In this document: positions 1 to 8,017 of the stretch, piece after piece
Position numbering within the stretch: the stretch's first letter is position 1
Layout: each line of letters begins with the position of its first letter
Origin: Xanthobacteraceae bacterium
GTDB taxonomy: Bacteria > Pseudomonadota > Alphaproteobacteria > Rhizobiales > Xanthobacteraceae
Reading direction: 5' to 3'
Length of the DNA stretch: 39,560 nt
Assembly: GCA_030037185.1 (NCBI GenBank)
Contig: JASHRR010000255.1
Coordinates: 1-39,560, forward strand
Made by a program: the position numbers and the translations under genes
Notes under the pieces: generated by a model
What the model was told of the DNA's origin: nothing
The model's database searches: none
What the model saw: only the letters and a program-made list of their open reading frames with translations

Positions 1-135
1 TTTCCCTGGTACCGGCCCTATGCGTGGGACATCCCGCTGAGCCCACTCGAACAGGCCAACGTGAAATTGGTTCAATCTGTCGAGCAAACTGCTACCAGAC
101 CGGATTCGCGAACGTGGCTAGGTCCGCCGATGTGA
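1..135 (+). CDS. 3' end of an unidentified reading frame cut by the window edge
   Basis: Frame 1 is open from the first base to a TGA at 133-135 and encodes about 44 residues beginning FPWYRPYAWDIPLSPLEQ. The aromatic and proline pattern reads like the end of a protein, but I recognise no family and there is no start in the window. It may equally be chance, because the surrounding DNA is degenerate. Confidence 0.2.
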   Translation, partial: FPWYRPYAWDIPLSPLEQANVKLVQSVEQTATRPDSRTWLGPPM

Positions 136-643
136 CGCCACGCTCTCCCGCGCATGACGGCCCCGATGCCGTGCCGGGACGCCCTTCGCCAACTTCTTCC
201 GCGACCGCAAGAAGCCCCCAAGCAGCTGAATTTCGCTATCCCAAGTTCCAGAAAAAAGCGTTGAGTGAGAGTTTCGCACTTGGGTCGGCCAGTCAGTTGT
301 GTAGGCATCGCGGGCTATCACGCAGGCGCGGTCAAAATAGGCAATCGGCTGCGGCGTGGTGGCGGTCACCAAATCATCCAAACGCGTGTAAGATTTGCTG
401 AGGAAATTCGAGATGGCCGCAAAAGGCAAAACTTATCGTCCCGTATACCCATCATCAGCCAACGACGGATCGCCTCGCAGAATGAGCTGGGTGATCGAAA
501 GGGCTACTATAAGTAGGTCCTTCAGAGCGTAATGGCTAACGGTCTTGTGCACCAGTGATGGCCTCTGCGAGGTCAGCAACAGCGCTCCTCTTCGGAATCG
601 AGCGCCCTCGCGAGCTCCGACAGCGCGCGGCGGCTCATCTCCC
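136..643. other. Gene-poor, apparently degenerate stretch
   Basis: No convincing gene. A minus-strand open frame at 118-429 has natural-looking composition in its first 70 residues (around RLDDLVTATTPQPIAYFD), but it begins with TTG without a clear ribosome-binding site and matches no family I know. It could be a fragment of a decayed gene. Confidence 0.3.
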
Positions 644-932
644 TCTAACCCAACTTCCAGTGCTTTCTCAGTGATTTTGACCTAATCAGGCTGTCCGCTT
701 GGGCGAACGCATTGAAATTGCTGGAGTGGTGGCGGTAATTTCGCTGAAATTCCGAGAATAGTGACTAAACAAATACTATTTTACTGTTGTCTCGCGCTAA
801 TCGTTGTGACTCGTGATGCAACCTGTATATCCGCAAATTGATTCGCGCTTACAAGACAATAGTGACTAACTCGCGATCTAACTCATTGATATAGAACGAC
901 TCTGCTCTTAAAAAACTGGAAGTTGGGCTAGA
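644..932. repeat. MITE-like element with 18-bp terminal inverted repeats
   Basis: TCTAACCCAACTTCCAGT at 644-661 is the inverted complement of ACTGGAAGTTGGGCTAGA at 915-932 with one mismatch. The roughly 290-bp body is clearly more AT-rich than its surroundings and has no credible gene. It also holds a 12-bp direct repeat AATAGTGACTAA at 757-768 and 858-869. If the inverted repeats proper start at CCCAACTT, the flanks are CTAA and CTAG, which fit the CWAR target duplication known for the IS5 group. Assignment to IS5 is inference; the repeat is seen directly. Confidence 0.45.
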
Positions 933-1312
933 CCGCAGCCTCGCGCCCTTTGTGCGCGATTAAGTGCCGGAGGCAGTCCCTCCCCGTCGGTTCCAGCCGA
1001 CAAGTGGCGCAGCCGCCTGCTCAGGCGTTGAGACGCGCTTATTGCTGGATTTATCCCGGTGATGAATGAGGACGAGCAGATCGTTGCCTTGGCTTGGCTC
1101 GACCGTGATTCAAGATAGCACGCTCGAAGACGGCCCACCATAGGAAGGAGCGTTTTGACATCGCCCCTCCCGTGTCGCGCTCAAGTCGCGGCGACTTGCC
1201 AGCACTCAGTGGTAATCGTTGAAAACAAACGAGAATATGTTGCATTTGGACGCGACATAGAAAAGGCTACCGCGAGAGTGGCCCAGACACCAAAACAGCA
1301 ATAATTTCAGGG

Positions 1313-1397
1313 TGGTGGGGGAGGTAGGACTCGAACCTACGAAGGCTTAGCCAGCGGATTTACAGTCCGCCCCCTTTGCCGCTCGGGACACTCCCCC
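1313..1397 (-). tRNA. tRNA-Tyr (anticodon GTA)
   Basis: Read on the minus strand, a 7-bp acceptor stem GGGGGAG/CTCCCCC closes the molecule. The anticodon stem-loop GCGGACTGTAAATCCGC carries GTA. A class II long variable arm follows (TGGCTAAGCCTTCG), and the T arm is TAGGTTCGAGTCCTA. A is the discriminator base and CCA is encoded (1313-1315). The length of 85 nt including CCA is normal for bacterial tRNA-Tyr. The 5' end lies right next to the decayed integrase. Confidence 0.95.
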
Positions 1398-1410
1398 CAA
1401 GCCGGCTGTA

Positions 1411-1870
1411 ACTAAGACACTGCAAGGGGTTAGGCAAGTGCTCCTTTGTCGGTTGGGTTATCATTCTGAACGATTTTCCGGGCGTCATTCTGAAAGCCTG
1501 TTCCGTTGTGTCCGTGGCGTCGAGGGCCAGCGGCGCCAGTGCAGCCTTCATGTGCGCGCACCGCTTGCGGGTCGCCGGCAAGGCGCGGGGGGTTGGGCTA
1601 GGGTACGCTTAGCGTAGCCCGCATAGGCTGCGTGCGTCCGGTGCCCCGAAAGCGCCCGCCCTTGCCCGTCCGTCAATTCAGCCTCCTCAAGCTCCGTCAT
1701 GCCGCCATGCCGGCAAGCGCTGAGGGTGAACGTTGCCGGTAGCCTCAGCTGTCCCGCAGGCGATGAACGAGCCTTGCCGCCTCTTTCGGCTCGTAAGGCA
1801 CCGTCGAGCCGTCGCCCTTCGACCTCAGGATCGTGGGAACGCCGCGGCGCGGGAGGTCTTGTGATGGATG
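1411..1870 (-). pseudogene. Decayed tyrosine recombinase (phage/island-type integrase), C-terminal part
   Basis: Three minus-strand frames together give a recognisable integrase C-terminus. One has GVPTILRSKGDGSTVPYEP. A second has MTELEEAELTDGQGRAL followed by SGHRTHAAYAGYAKRT, with the catalytic-domain His of the GH motif near 1641-1643 and the nucleophile-type Tyr near 1614-1616. A third has LPATRKRCAHMKAALAP near 1560-1580 and a low-complexity tail. Frame changes near 1760 and 1590 rule out a working product. In the intact family this region is the end of a protein of about 350-420 residues; the N-terminal half is gone. The last codons lie against the 5' end of tRNA-Tyr, which suggests a relic of a tRNA-associated island. 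The usual arrangement has the integrase beyond the tRNA 3' end, so the geometry is odd. Confidence 0.6.
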
Positions 1871-1902
1871 ATCCGAATTGCGGTGGGGGCGTCCTTCGGC
1901 CG

Positions 1903-2077
1903 ATAGTCCGGCTTTGCCGGACGGCTGATCGGGTCGATCCGCCGCGAGTGCTCGTTTTCGGCCCATCCACGCCGAATCCTGCGATGCTACGCGCGCTATT
2001 ACAACGACGTCAGAACGCATCGATCATTGGATAAAGATGCGCCGAGCTAGGCGGACTCCCACTATGCCCGGGTTTAG
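1903..2077 (+). pseudogene. Decayed DDE transposase (IS3/IS481-like integrase core), 3' end
   Basis: Plus-strand codons from about 1903 read GFAGRLIGSIRREC, then a garbled stretch, then RRILRCYARYYNDVRTHRSL and DKDAPS with a stop at 2048-2050. This is the typical C-terminal signature of rve-type transposases (RLIGSIRREC, YYNxxRTHxSLDKDAP). A second scrap at 2050-2077 encodes the usual terminal LGGL..HYARV followed by TAG, so about 20 codons are deleted between the two. Nothing of the upstream catalytic core survives in readable form. It is an old, dead insertion-sequence fragment. Confidence 0.65.
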
Positions 2078-2360
2078 GTTCTCGGCACACACACCATCTG
2101 CTCCAGGCAAAGTGTGCAACTGTTGCACACTCTTGGTCGATCAGACCGCTGCGGCCTCCACGCTGTAGCCGAACTTCTTTCGGATACGGTAGAGGCCTGT
2201 GGGGCACAAGAACCTTTAACGCACCACCCGATACCGAACCGCCGCCGAACCGCTTCAAGGATTTCTAGCGGTAGAGACGCGCAGGAACGTCGGTGCACCT
2301 CACCTGCTGCTCCATTTCGACGGTCTTCTCGCCGAACACTCGGCATCGCTCATCGCTAGC

Positions 2361-2822
2361 TCACAGCCCAAGGTCGCTCAGAGAAGGGTGATCGTCGGGC
2401 CGGCGACCGAGTGGCCAATGATATTTGCGATCGCTTGCCTTGATAGGAAGATCATTGATGCTCGCAATCCGAAGCCGCATCAGGCCATGCTCATCGAATT
2501 CCCAGTTTTCGTTACCGTAGCTACGGAACCAATTTCCGCTGTCGTCATGACATTCATAGGCAAAACGTACCGCGATGCGGTTCTCGCGAAAAACCCAAAG
2601 CTCCTTGATCAGGCGGTAATCGAGTTCCCGGCTCCACTTGCGCGTCAGGAACGCTTCGATCTTTTCGCGGCCTTGCAGGAATTCTGCGCGGTTGCGCCAC
2701 CGGCTGTCCGGTGTGTAGGCAAGGACGACATGCGCAGGATTGCGCGTATTCCATGCATCTTCCGCCATACGCACTTTCTGTGCGGCGGTTTCATCTGTGA
2801 ACGGCGGAAGGGGCGGGCGCAT
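2361..2822 (-). CDS. DUF1348 / NTF2-like family protein
   Basis: This is a 153-residue protein of the DUF1348 branch of the SnoaL/NTF2-like fold, small cone-shaped barrels that bind small hydrophobic ligands; members of this branch have no settled reaction. The family-typical run is seen: [10 protein letters not shown] near residues 21-30, [57 protein letters not shown] and a C-terminal [18 protein letters not shown]. The start MRPPLPPF is chosen because GAGGA lies about 8 bases upstream on the minus strand and homologues begin there. An upstream in-frame extension of 61 residues looks non-coding. It stands alone, with no operon partner visible. Confidence 0.85.
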   Translation of the reverse strand: MRPPLPPFTDETAAQKVRMAEDAWNTRNPAHVVLAYTPDSRWRNRAEFLQGREKIEAFLTRKWSRELDYRLIKELWVFRENRIAVRFAYECHDDSGNWFRSYGNENWEFDEHGLMRLRIASINDLPIKASDRKYHWPLGRRPDDHPSLSDLGL

Positions 2823-3497
2823 CGGACTGTCCTCGGTCAATGTTGCAAGGTAAACGCCCATGAGCGGCGTCACGCGCTGGCAGCGATAAGCGAATACTCC
2901 CGCCGCCAACGAAATCGTCAAGGAAAAGGATTTCTGCCGATTGCGATCGCGGCCCCAATCCAGCGCTGCTATTGCAACCTGCCGGCGGCGTTGGCAATGC
3001 TGCACTCACGTTCGCTCCCTAATGGGTTCCCAAACGGCAGAAATGGGCACAGCAAACAGGGGAGGCCGGCGACAGGCGCGCGCTCTCGGGTTCACCTCTT
3101 GAACGCACCAGCCGCGAGCACTCAACCGGCAGCATTTATGCCGGCCTCGAAAAAGGGCAAATCGCGCCAAGGCGAGCTGACCAAAGAGCGCGGCGGCAAA
3201 CGCAAGCTCCATTTCACGATCACCGCATCCGGCCAGGAATAGTTGACGCAATCGCAGGCGATCCCCTCATTAAGACGCGGTCTTTGGTGGAGGGCGCGGC
3301 GGTGTAAAGAAGTACGCAGCGGTCAATGTCGTGCCCTCCAAGGGGATCACCATCACCCGAACACGGCCCGGGCTTGGGAGTCGGCGGTCTACAGTAGATG
3401 AATAAAACCCCTGCCGAGCGAAGGTTTGGCAGCGTTATTTTGGACTCGTCATCGGCTTCCAGCCGATCGGCGAGTCCAGGAGCAGCGGCGTCTTTTG
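2823..3497. other. Intergenic region without a supported gene
   Basis: Two short plus-strand frames are open: one ending at 3242 (from MPASKKGKSRQGEL) and one ending at 3402 (with KKYAAVNVVPSKGITITRT). Both have plausible composition, but neither has a clear ribosome-binding site or a family I recognise. They may be scraps of decayed genes. Confidence 0.3.
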
Positions 3498-3971
3498 TCA
3501 GGCCGCGGCTCTCGCAGCCTTCGCTTCCTCCGGCTCGACCCACACGCCAAAGCCGACGGCAAGCCGGTTCCATCCGTTGATGACATTGATCATCAATGTG
3601 AGCTTCACCTGTTCCTCTTCCGTGAATTGTGCCTTCAGGGCGTCGTAAGCCACGCTGTGTGTATGGTGGTCTTGCGAAAGCCGCGTCAGCGCTTCGGTCC
3701 ACCCCAGCGCCGCGCGCTCGCGGTTTGTGTAGCACGGAGCCTCGCGCCACGCCGACAGCAGGTAGATCCGCTGTTCCGTCTCGCCTTTGGCTCGCGCCTC
3801 GACGGTGTGCATATTGATGCAATTGGCACATCCGTTGATCTGCGAGGCACGGATGTCCACAAGCTCGATCAGGCTCGGTTCAAGGCTCGCGGCGATCTCC
3901 ATCGACATCCTTGTCCATATCTTCATCAGCTGCGGCGCGGCGGCAAAGAGATTCAGTTTGGTCGTCGTCAT
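3498..3971 (-). CDS. Carboxymuconolactone decarboxylase / AhpD-like peroxidase family protein
   Basis: The 157-residue protein has the AhpD-like core: SLIELVDIRASQINGCANC then INMHTVEARAKGE, in which the CxxC pair plus His three residues after the second Cys form the redox site known in alkylhydroperoxidase D relatives. Next comes EQRIYLLSAWREAPCYTNRE with the family RERAALGWTEALT block. The length fits the family. The cytosolic role is probably peroxide or reactive-compound detoxification, but many members are uncharacterised. The start MTTTKLNL has AAAGGA 8 bases upstream; the 23-residue N-terminal extension in frame is rejected. The C-terminal EEAKAARAAA tail is low complexity. There are no cotranscribed partners within 600 bp. 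Confidence 0.9.
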   Translation of the reverse strand: MTTTKLNLFAAAPQLMKIWTRMSMEIAASLEPSLIELVDIRASQINGCANCINMHTVEARAKGETEQRIYLLSAWREAPCYTNRERAALGWTEALTRLSQDHHTHSVAYDALKAQFTEEEQVKLTLMINVINGWNRLAVGFGVWVEPEEAKAARAAA

Positions 3972-5329
3972 GGTTCCAGTCCTTTCTTTGGGTTCCGGCG
4001 TGATGACGAGACAGAACAGTCGATTGTGACATCGAGCCAAAAAAATCTCCCATAGGGTTCATGAGCTGCAGCCACTGTTTTGAGGCTCCGATTCTCGATG
4101 AACAAACGAGCGGAACGCCCGCCCCAACCAATTTTCTGTGTCTGCCGCAGGAGCTGCCAGCGGATGCGACTCGTGGCAGCGTCAACTTCCTGGAGCCCGC
4201 CCTTCCGTCACGCGCGAACGGCGATCGGCCGTTCAACAGTAAGCAGGATGCAACTGCAGGCCGCGCCGGCCAAAAAGGCACGGGTGGCGCGCGCCGGATT
4301 TTGATGGATATAGCAACGGGTCTGCCCCCTGCCGGGACCCAGGGTAGGCCCGCCGGCGTGGCGGCCGCGAGGGGACCGCCACGGCGGAGCCGGCTTTATG
4401 GCTGATCACGGCGGTCGGGAACTTAAAACGCCCGGTTCCGACGTTTATGCCGGTCCTGCATTGTCCTCGCGCGCCTCAGCACTGAACCCGTTCCGCCTAG
4501 GCCGGTGTCGGGCTGCTTCGCAGGTCTTCGATTAGCACCGGGGCGGCCACCTGAAGCACGAGGGCAGAGCCGTCTTGGCGCGAGAACGCAGCACCGTTTG
4601 CTGATGCTTCCCCCCGTCAACGTCGACGGCTCTTTCGATGCGTCATCCTCAACGCCGCTCAGCAACCTCGCGAACCCACACTGGGGCCGCTCGCATGAGC
4701 GAGCCGCCTTTGGGTTGCGGCTCCACGGCTCATACACGGTGTTGACAGTAGGGGCCAATGGCGCGATCGATTTCTTGAATCGATATCTTTAAAGGACGCA
4801 TGCGGCGAGAATCACGCAAGCTGGAATTGAAGAAAGACGCCGTTGTTTTTGGCAGCCACCCAGGACGAACGCGTGGCCACGACGGCGCTTGAGCGTTTCC
4901 ACTGCGCACGGACGCGCAGGTGTAGCACATGCCGGGAGCGCTTCGTGGTCAACCACAAAGCATCATCGGCGCCCTGAAAACCGCCTCCTAACCCGTTGAT
5001 CTGGAAGGGTCGGATTGGCCCATTTTCAGCAGTTGCGCCGAAAGCACCGGAACGGGCTGGACAAGTCCCGCTTTGTCGGTTCCCTCATCATTTCTAAACA
5101 ATTTTCGTGTCTACTGTGTGTGTCCGCTCCGCGCCGACCCAACCGCGAATGGGCCACAAATTGCACAGATCGGCCAATCTGTCGCAATGACGTGTTCGAA
5201 CTTGACGGGAACGCGTCCAAGCGTGATCACGTCGCATTACCATCTCTATGGAGTAGACTGACGCCAACACGGGTCTAACGTCCTGCGGCGGCGGTTGCCC
5301 CTCCGAAGAACAATCTCACACTGGTTGCA
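3972..5329. other. Long gap (1.36 kb) with no supported gene
   Basis: Open frames here are short, mutually overlapping and start poorly. Two details: a perfect inverted repeat ATCGATT-tcttg-AATCGAT at 4766-4784, and just after it a 30-codon plus frame at 4800-4892 (MRRESRKLELKKDAVVFG...) preceded by AAAGGA. I do not claim it as a gene. The last part is the upstream region of otsB. Confidence 0.35.
5208..5233 (+). promoter_or_regulatory. Candidate EcfG-type general-stress promoter upstream of otsB
   Basis: GGAAC at 5208-5212 is followed after 17 bases by CGTC at 5230-5233. The alphaproteobacterial EcfG sigma factor consensus is GGAAC-N16/17-CGTT, so one base differs. It lies 96 bp before the otsB start, and trehalose genes are known members of the general stress regulon in rhizobia. 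A chance match is quite possible. Confidence 0.3.
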
Positions 5330-6070
5330 ATGACCCTGCCGGACCTTCTTGATCCCGACCATTTTGCCCTGTTCTTGGATTTCGATGGCACGCTTGTGGC
5401 CATCGCCAATCGGCCGGACGAGGTGCGATTGGACCCCAAGACACAGGAGGCTCTGGGCCAACTCAACGAACAGTTGGCCGGCGCGCTCGCGATCATTACC
5501 GGCCGCGAAATAGCCGCGGTCGATCGCTTTCTGGAGCCGCTGCGCCTTTCGATTGCCGGCGTTCACGGCCTCATGCGGCGCGATGCGCAAGGCAAAACCT
5601 ATGCATCGGCGTTCGATTCAAGGCTGCCGGCCGCGATCGAACAGGCGGTGCGTCCTCTGCTGGCCAAGCATCCGGGCCTGCTCGTGGAGCGTAAGTACGG
5701 TGCGCTCGCGCTCCACTATCGTGCGCACCCGGAACTCGAACAGGCAAGCATCGAAGCGATAGAGAACGCCGTCGGCGAACTCCAGGCGATCGAGATCAAG
5801 CGCGGTAAGATGGTTGTCGAGGTGAAGGCGATTGGCGGCGACAAGGGGGCGGCGGTTGCGGATTTCCTCAAAGAGAAGCCATTCGCAGGGCGGCGGCCGG
5901 TGTTCGCCGGCGATGACGTGAGTGACGAGGATGCCTTTGCTGTGGTGAATGCCAGGGATGGCATCTCGATCAAGATCGGCCCGGGAACCACGAGGGCCAG
6001 CTTCCGGGCAGCCGGAACCGCGGAGTTCCTCGAATGGCTGCGGCGATTGCCGGCGCAACTCGCAGGATAA
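5330..6070 (+). CDS. otsB: Trehalose-6-phosphate phosphatase
   Basis: This 246-residue HAD-superfamily phosphatase converts trehalose 6-phosphate to trehalose in the cytosol. HAD motif I is DFDGT at residues 17-21 with the nucleophile Asp17. Motif II Thr57 is in ITGRE. The cap segment has GVHGLMRRDAQG and LVERKYGALALHYR. The GDKGAAV block comes before motif IV GDDVSDEDAF at about 194-203. These are the signatures of OtsB, and the length is normal. No otsA (trehalose-phosphate synthase) is in the window, so the substrate must come from a gene elsewhere. The next gene overlaps or directly follows, suggesting an operon. No clear Shine-Dalgarno precedes the ATG. Possible EcfG control is noted separately. 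Confidence 0.93.
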   Translation: MTLPDLLDPDHFALFLDFDGTLVAIANRPDEVRLDPKTQEALGQLNEQLAGALAIITGREIAAVDRFLEPLRLSIAGVHGLMRRDAQGKTYASAFDSRLPAAIEQAVRPLLAKHPGLLVERKYGALALHYRAHPELEQASIEAIENAVGELQAIEIKRGKMVVEVKAIGGDKGAAVADFLKEKPFAGRRPVFAGDDVSDEDAFAVVNARDGISIKIGPGTTRASFRAAGTAEFLEWLRRLPAQLAG

Positions 6071-6075
6071 GGACA

Positions 6076-7860
6076 TTGCGCAATCTCGAACTTGGCCTCA
6101 TCGGTAACTGTTCCGTCAGCGCGTTGATCGATAGACAAGGGCAGATCGTGTGGTGCTGCCTGCCGCGCTTCGACGGCGATCCTGTTTTCCACGCTCTGCT
6201 CGGCGCGCCTCAGTCGGCACCGGAGGACGGAGCCTTCGCCGTCGAGATCGAAAACCAAACCGGCGGCGGTCAGGCCTATGTCGACAATACAGCGATCCTC
6301 AAGACGACATTGCGGGCGGAAGGCGGCGCGGTCGAGATCACTGATTTCTGTCCCCGGTTCTATGTCCGCGACCGCGTATTCCGGCCGCAGATGCTGATCC
6401 GTCAGGTCGTGCCGATCGAGGGTAATCCGCGGGTGCGAATCCGGGTCCGCCCCCGTTTCGACTACGGGTCCCGTGCCCCGACCATTACCTACGGCTCCAA
6501 TCACATCCGCTACGTCGGCGAAAAGCTGACGCTGCGCCTCACAACGGACGCCCCAATTGACTATGTGATAGAAGAGACTGCGTTCAAGGTCACTGAGCCC
6601 ATCCACCTGGTCCTGGGGCCGGACGAGACGCTCGCTGAAGGCCCGGCAGAAGCTGCCCACGTATTTCGCGAGAATACGGTGAATTACTGGCGCGGCTGGA
6701 CGCATCGCCTCGCGCTGCCGCTGGAATGGCAGGATGCGGTGATCCGCGCCGCCATCACGCTTAAGATGTGCGCTTACGAGCCAACCGGCGCCATCGTGGC
6801 CGCCATGACCACCAGCATCCCGGAAGCGCCCCACAGCGTTCGCAATTGGGACTACCGCTATTGCTGGGTACGCGACGCCTTCTTTGTCCTGCGCGCGCTC
6901 AACAGCCTTTCCGCCGTCAGGACCATGGAAAACTATTTCCGCTGGCTGATGAACATCGTCGATGATGCGTTGGGGGGCCACATCCAGCCCGTATACGGGA
7001 TCGCGCTGGAGAGGCGGTTGACAGAGCGCACGATCCGCGACCTCCCAGGATACCGCGGGATGGGGCCGGTGCGCGTTGGCAATCAGGCCCACGAGCATTT
7101 CCAGAACGACACCTATGGCAGTCTCGTTCTCGGGGCGGCGCCCGTATTTTTCGATTCGCGGCTGTTCATGACCGCCGGGCCCGCCGATTTCTCCCAGCTC
7201 GAGGTTCTCGGCGAGCGCGCCTTCTACCTCCACGACAAACCCGATGCCGGCGTGTGGGAGCTGAGGTCGCGGGCGCGTGTCCATACATCGTCGAGCCTGA
7301 TGTGCTGGGCGGCGTGCGACCGCCTGGCGAAGATTGCGACGCGTCTCCAACAGCCGCAGCGGGCAGCCCTTTGGGCCGAGCGCGCCCAGACCATTCGTGA
7401 TGTGATCCTCTCGCGTGCGTGGTCGGACAAACGACGGGCCTTCGTCGAAAGCTTCGAAGGCACTCATATGGATGCCAGCGTACTGCTGATGGGTGAAGTC
7501 GGCTTCCTGCCGCCCGACGATCCGCGACTTGTGGCCACTGTCGAGCGAGTCCAGGAAGTCCTGGGTGCGGGTCCGCATCTATTGCGCTACGAAGAGGCCG
7601 ACGACTTCGGCACCCCCGAGACCGCCTTCAACATCTGCGCCTTCTGGCGTCTTGACGCCCTGACGAGAATCGGCGCCCGTGAGCAGGCTCGCGAGAAATT
7701 CGAAGAGCTGCTGCGGGCACGCAATCATCTCGGGTTGATGTCGGAGGACACGGATCCCTGCACTGGCGAGGCCTGGGGCAACTTTCCGCAGACCTACTCG
7801 ATGGTCGGCATCATTAATGGCGCCATGCGCCTGTCGCGTCCGTGGGACGCGGTGGTATAA
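6076..7860 (+). CDS. Glycoside hydrolase family 15 protein (glucoamylase/trehalase-like)
   Basis: About 594 residues with the GH15 plan: an N-terminal beta domain starting LRNLELGLIGNCSVSALID and a C-terminal (alpha/alpha)6 barrel. Key blocks are SVRNWDYRYCWVRDAFFVLR (substrate-binding region), GVWELRSRARVHTSSSLMCW with the general-acid Glu, and TGEAWGNFPQTYSMVGIING with the second catalytic region near the end. Actinobacterial members of this bacterial group are trehalases, others are glucoamylases or dextranases; beside otsB, trehalose or glucan turnover is the best inference. No signal peptide is seen, so it is probably cytosolic. I prefer the TTG at 6076, which follows AGGATAAGG and matches the usual family start; an ATG at 6034 would overlap otsB by 37 bp. 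Confidence 0.88.
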   Translation: MRNLELGLIGNCSVSALIDRQGQIVWCCLPRFDGDPVFHALLGAPQSAPEDGAFAVEIENQTGGGQAYVDNTAILKTTLRAEGGAVEITDFCPRFYVRDRVFRPQMLIRQVVPIEGNPRVRIRVRPRFDYGSRAPTITYGSNHIRYVGEKLTLRLTTDAPIDYVIEETAFKVTEPIHLVLGPDETLAEGPAEAAHVFRENTVNYWRGWTHRLALPLEWQDAVIRAAITLKMCAYEPTGAIVAAMTTSIPEAPHSVRNWDYRYCWVRDAFFVLRALNSLSAVRTMENYFRWLMNIVDDALGGHIQPVYGIALERRLTERTIRDLPGYRGMGPVRVGNQAHEHFQNDTYGSLVLGAAPVFFDSRLFMTAGPADFSQLEVLGERAFYLHDKPDAGVWELRSRARVHTSSSLMCWAACDRLAKIATRLQQPQRAALWAERAQTIRDVILSRAWSDKRRAFVESFEGTHMDASVLLMGEVGFLPPDDPRLVATVERVQEVLGAGPHLLRYEEADDFGTPETAFNICAFWRLDALTRIGAREQAREKFEELLRARNHLGLMSEDTDPCTGEAWGNFPQTYSMVGIINGAMRLSRPWDAVV

Positions 7861-8017
7861 GCGTTATCATCCCACCTGTGTGCGGCGAGAGCCGGAACAA
7901 TACGCATCGCACCTCCACCGTGCGTTCACGACGGCAACCGCCTGCCTGCGCGGCTGGTTCGAGACGCCTGGTGCCGATCAGGAGCGCGGACTCGATATCC
8001 CCCTTATTACTGCATTA
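7861..8017. other. Convergent intergenic region
   Basis: This short spacer lies between two convergent genes. No strong hairpin followed by a T-run is seen on either strand. Confidence 0.4.

Noticed and set aside
2388..3242. 284-codon plus-strand frame
   Set aside because: Overlaps the DUF1348 gene in antisense and lacks a start signal or domains.
4417..4440. Second EcfG-like promoter (GGAAC...CGTT)
   Set aside because: The spacing is 19 bases, outside the accepted 16-17, and no gene follows within a reasonable distance.
5716..7578. 620-codon open frame on the minus strand
   Set aside because: It lies antisense to otsB and the GH15 gene, which have clear family motifs; the antisense protein is rich in Arg, His, Asp and Gly without domains. 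A GC-rich codon shadow.
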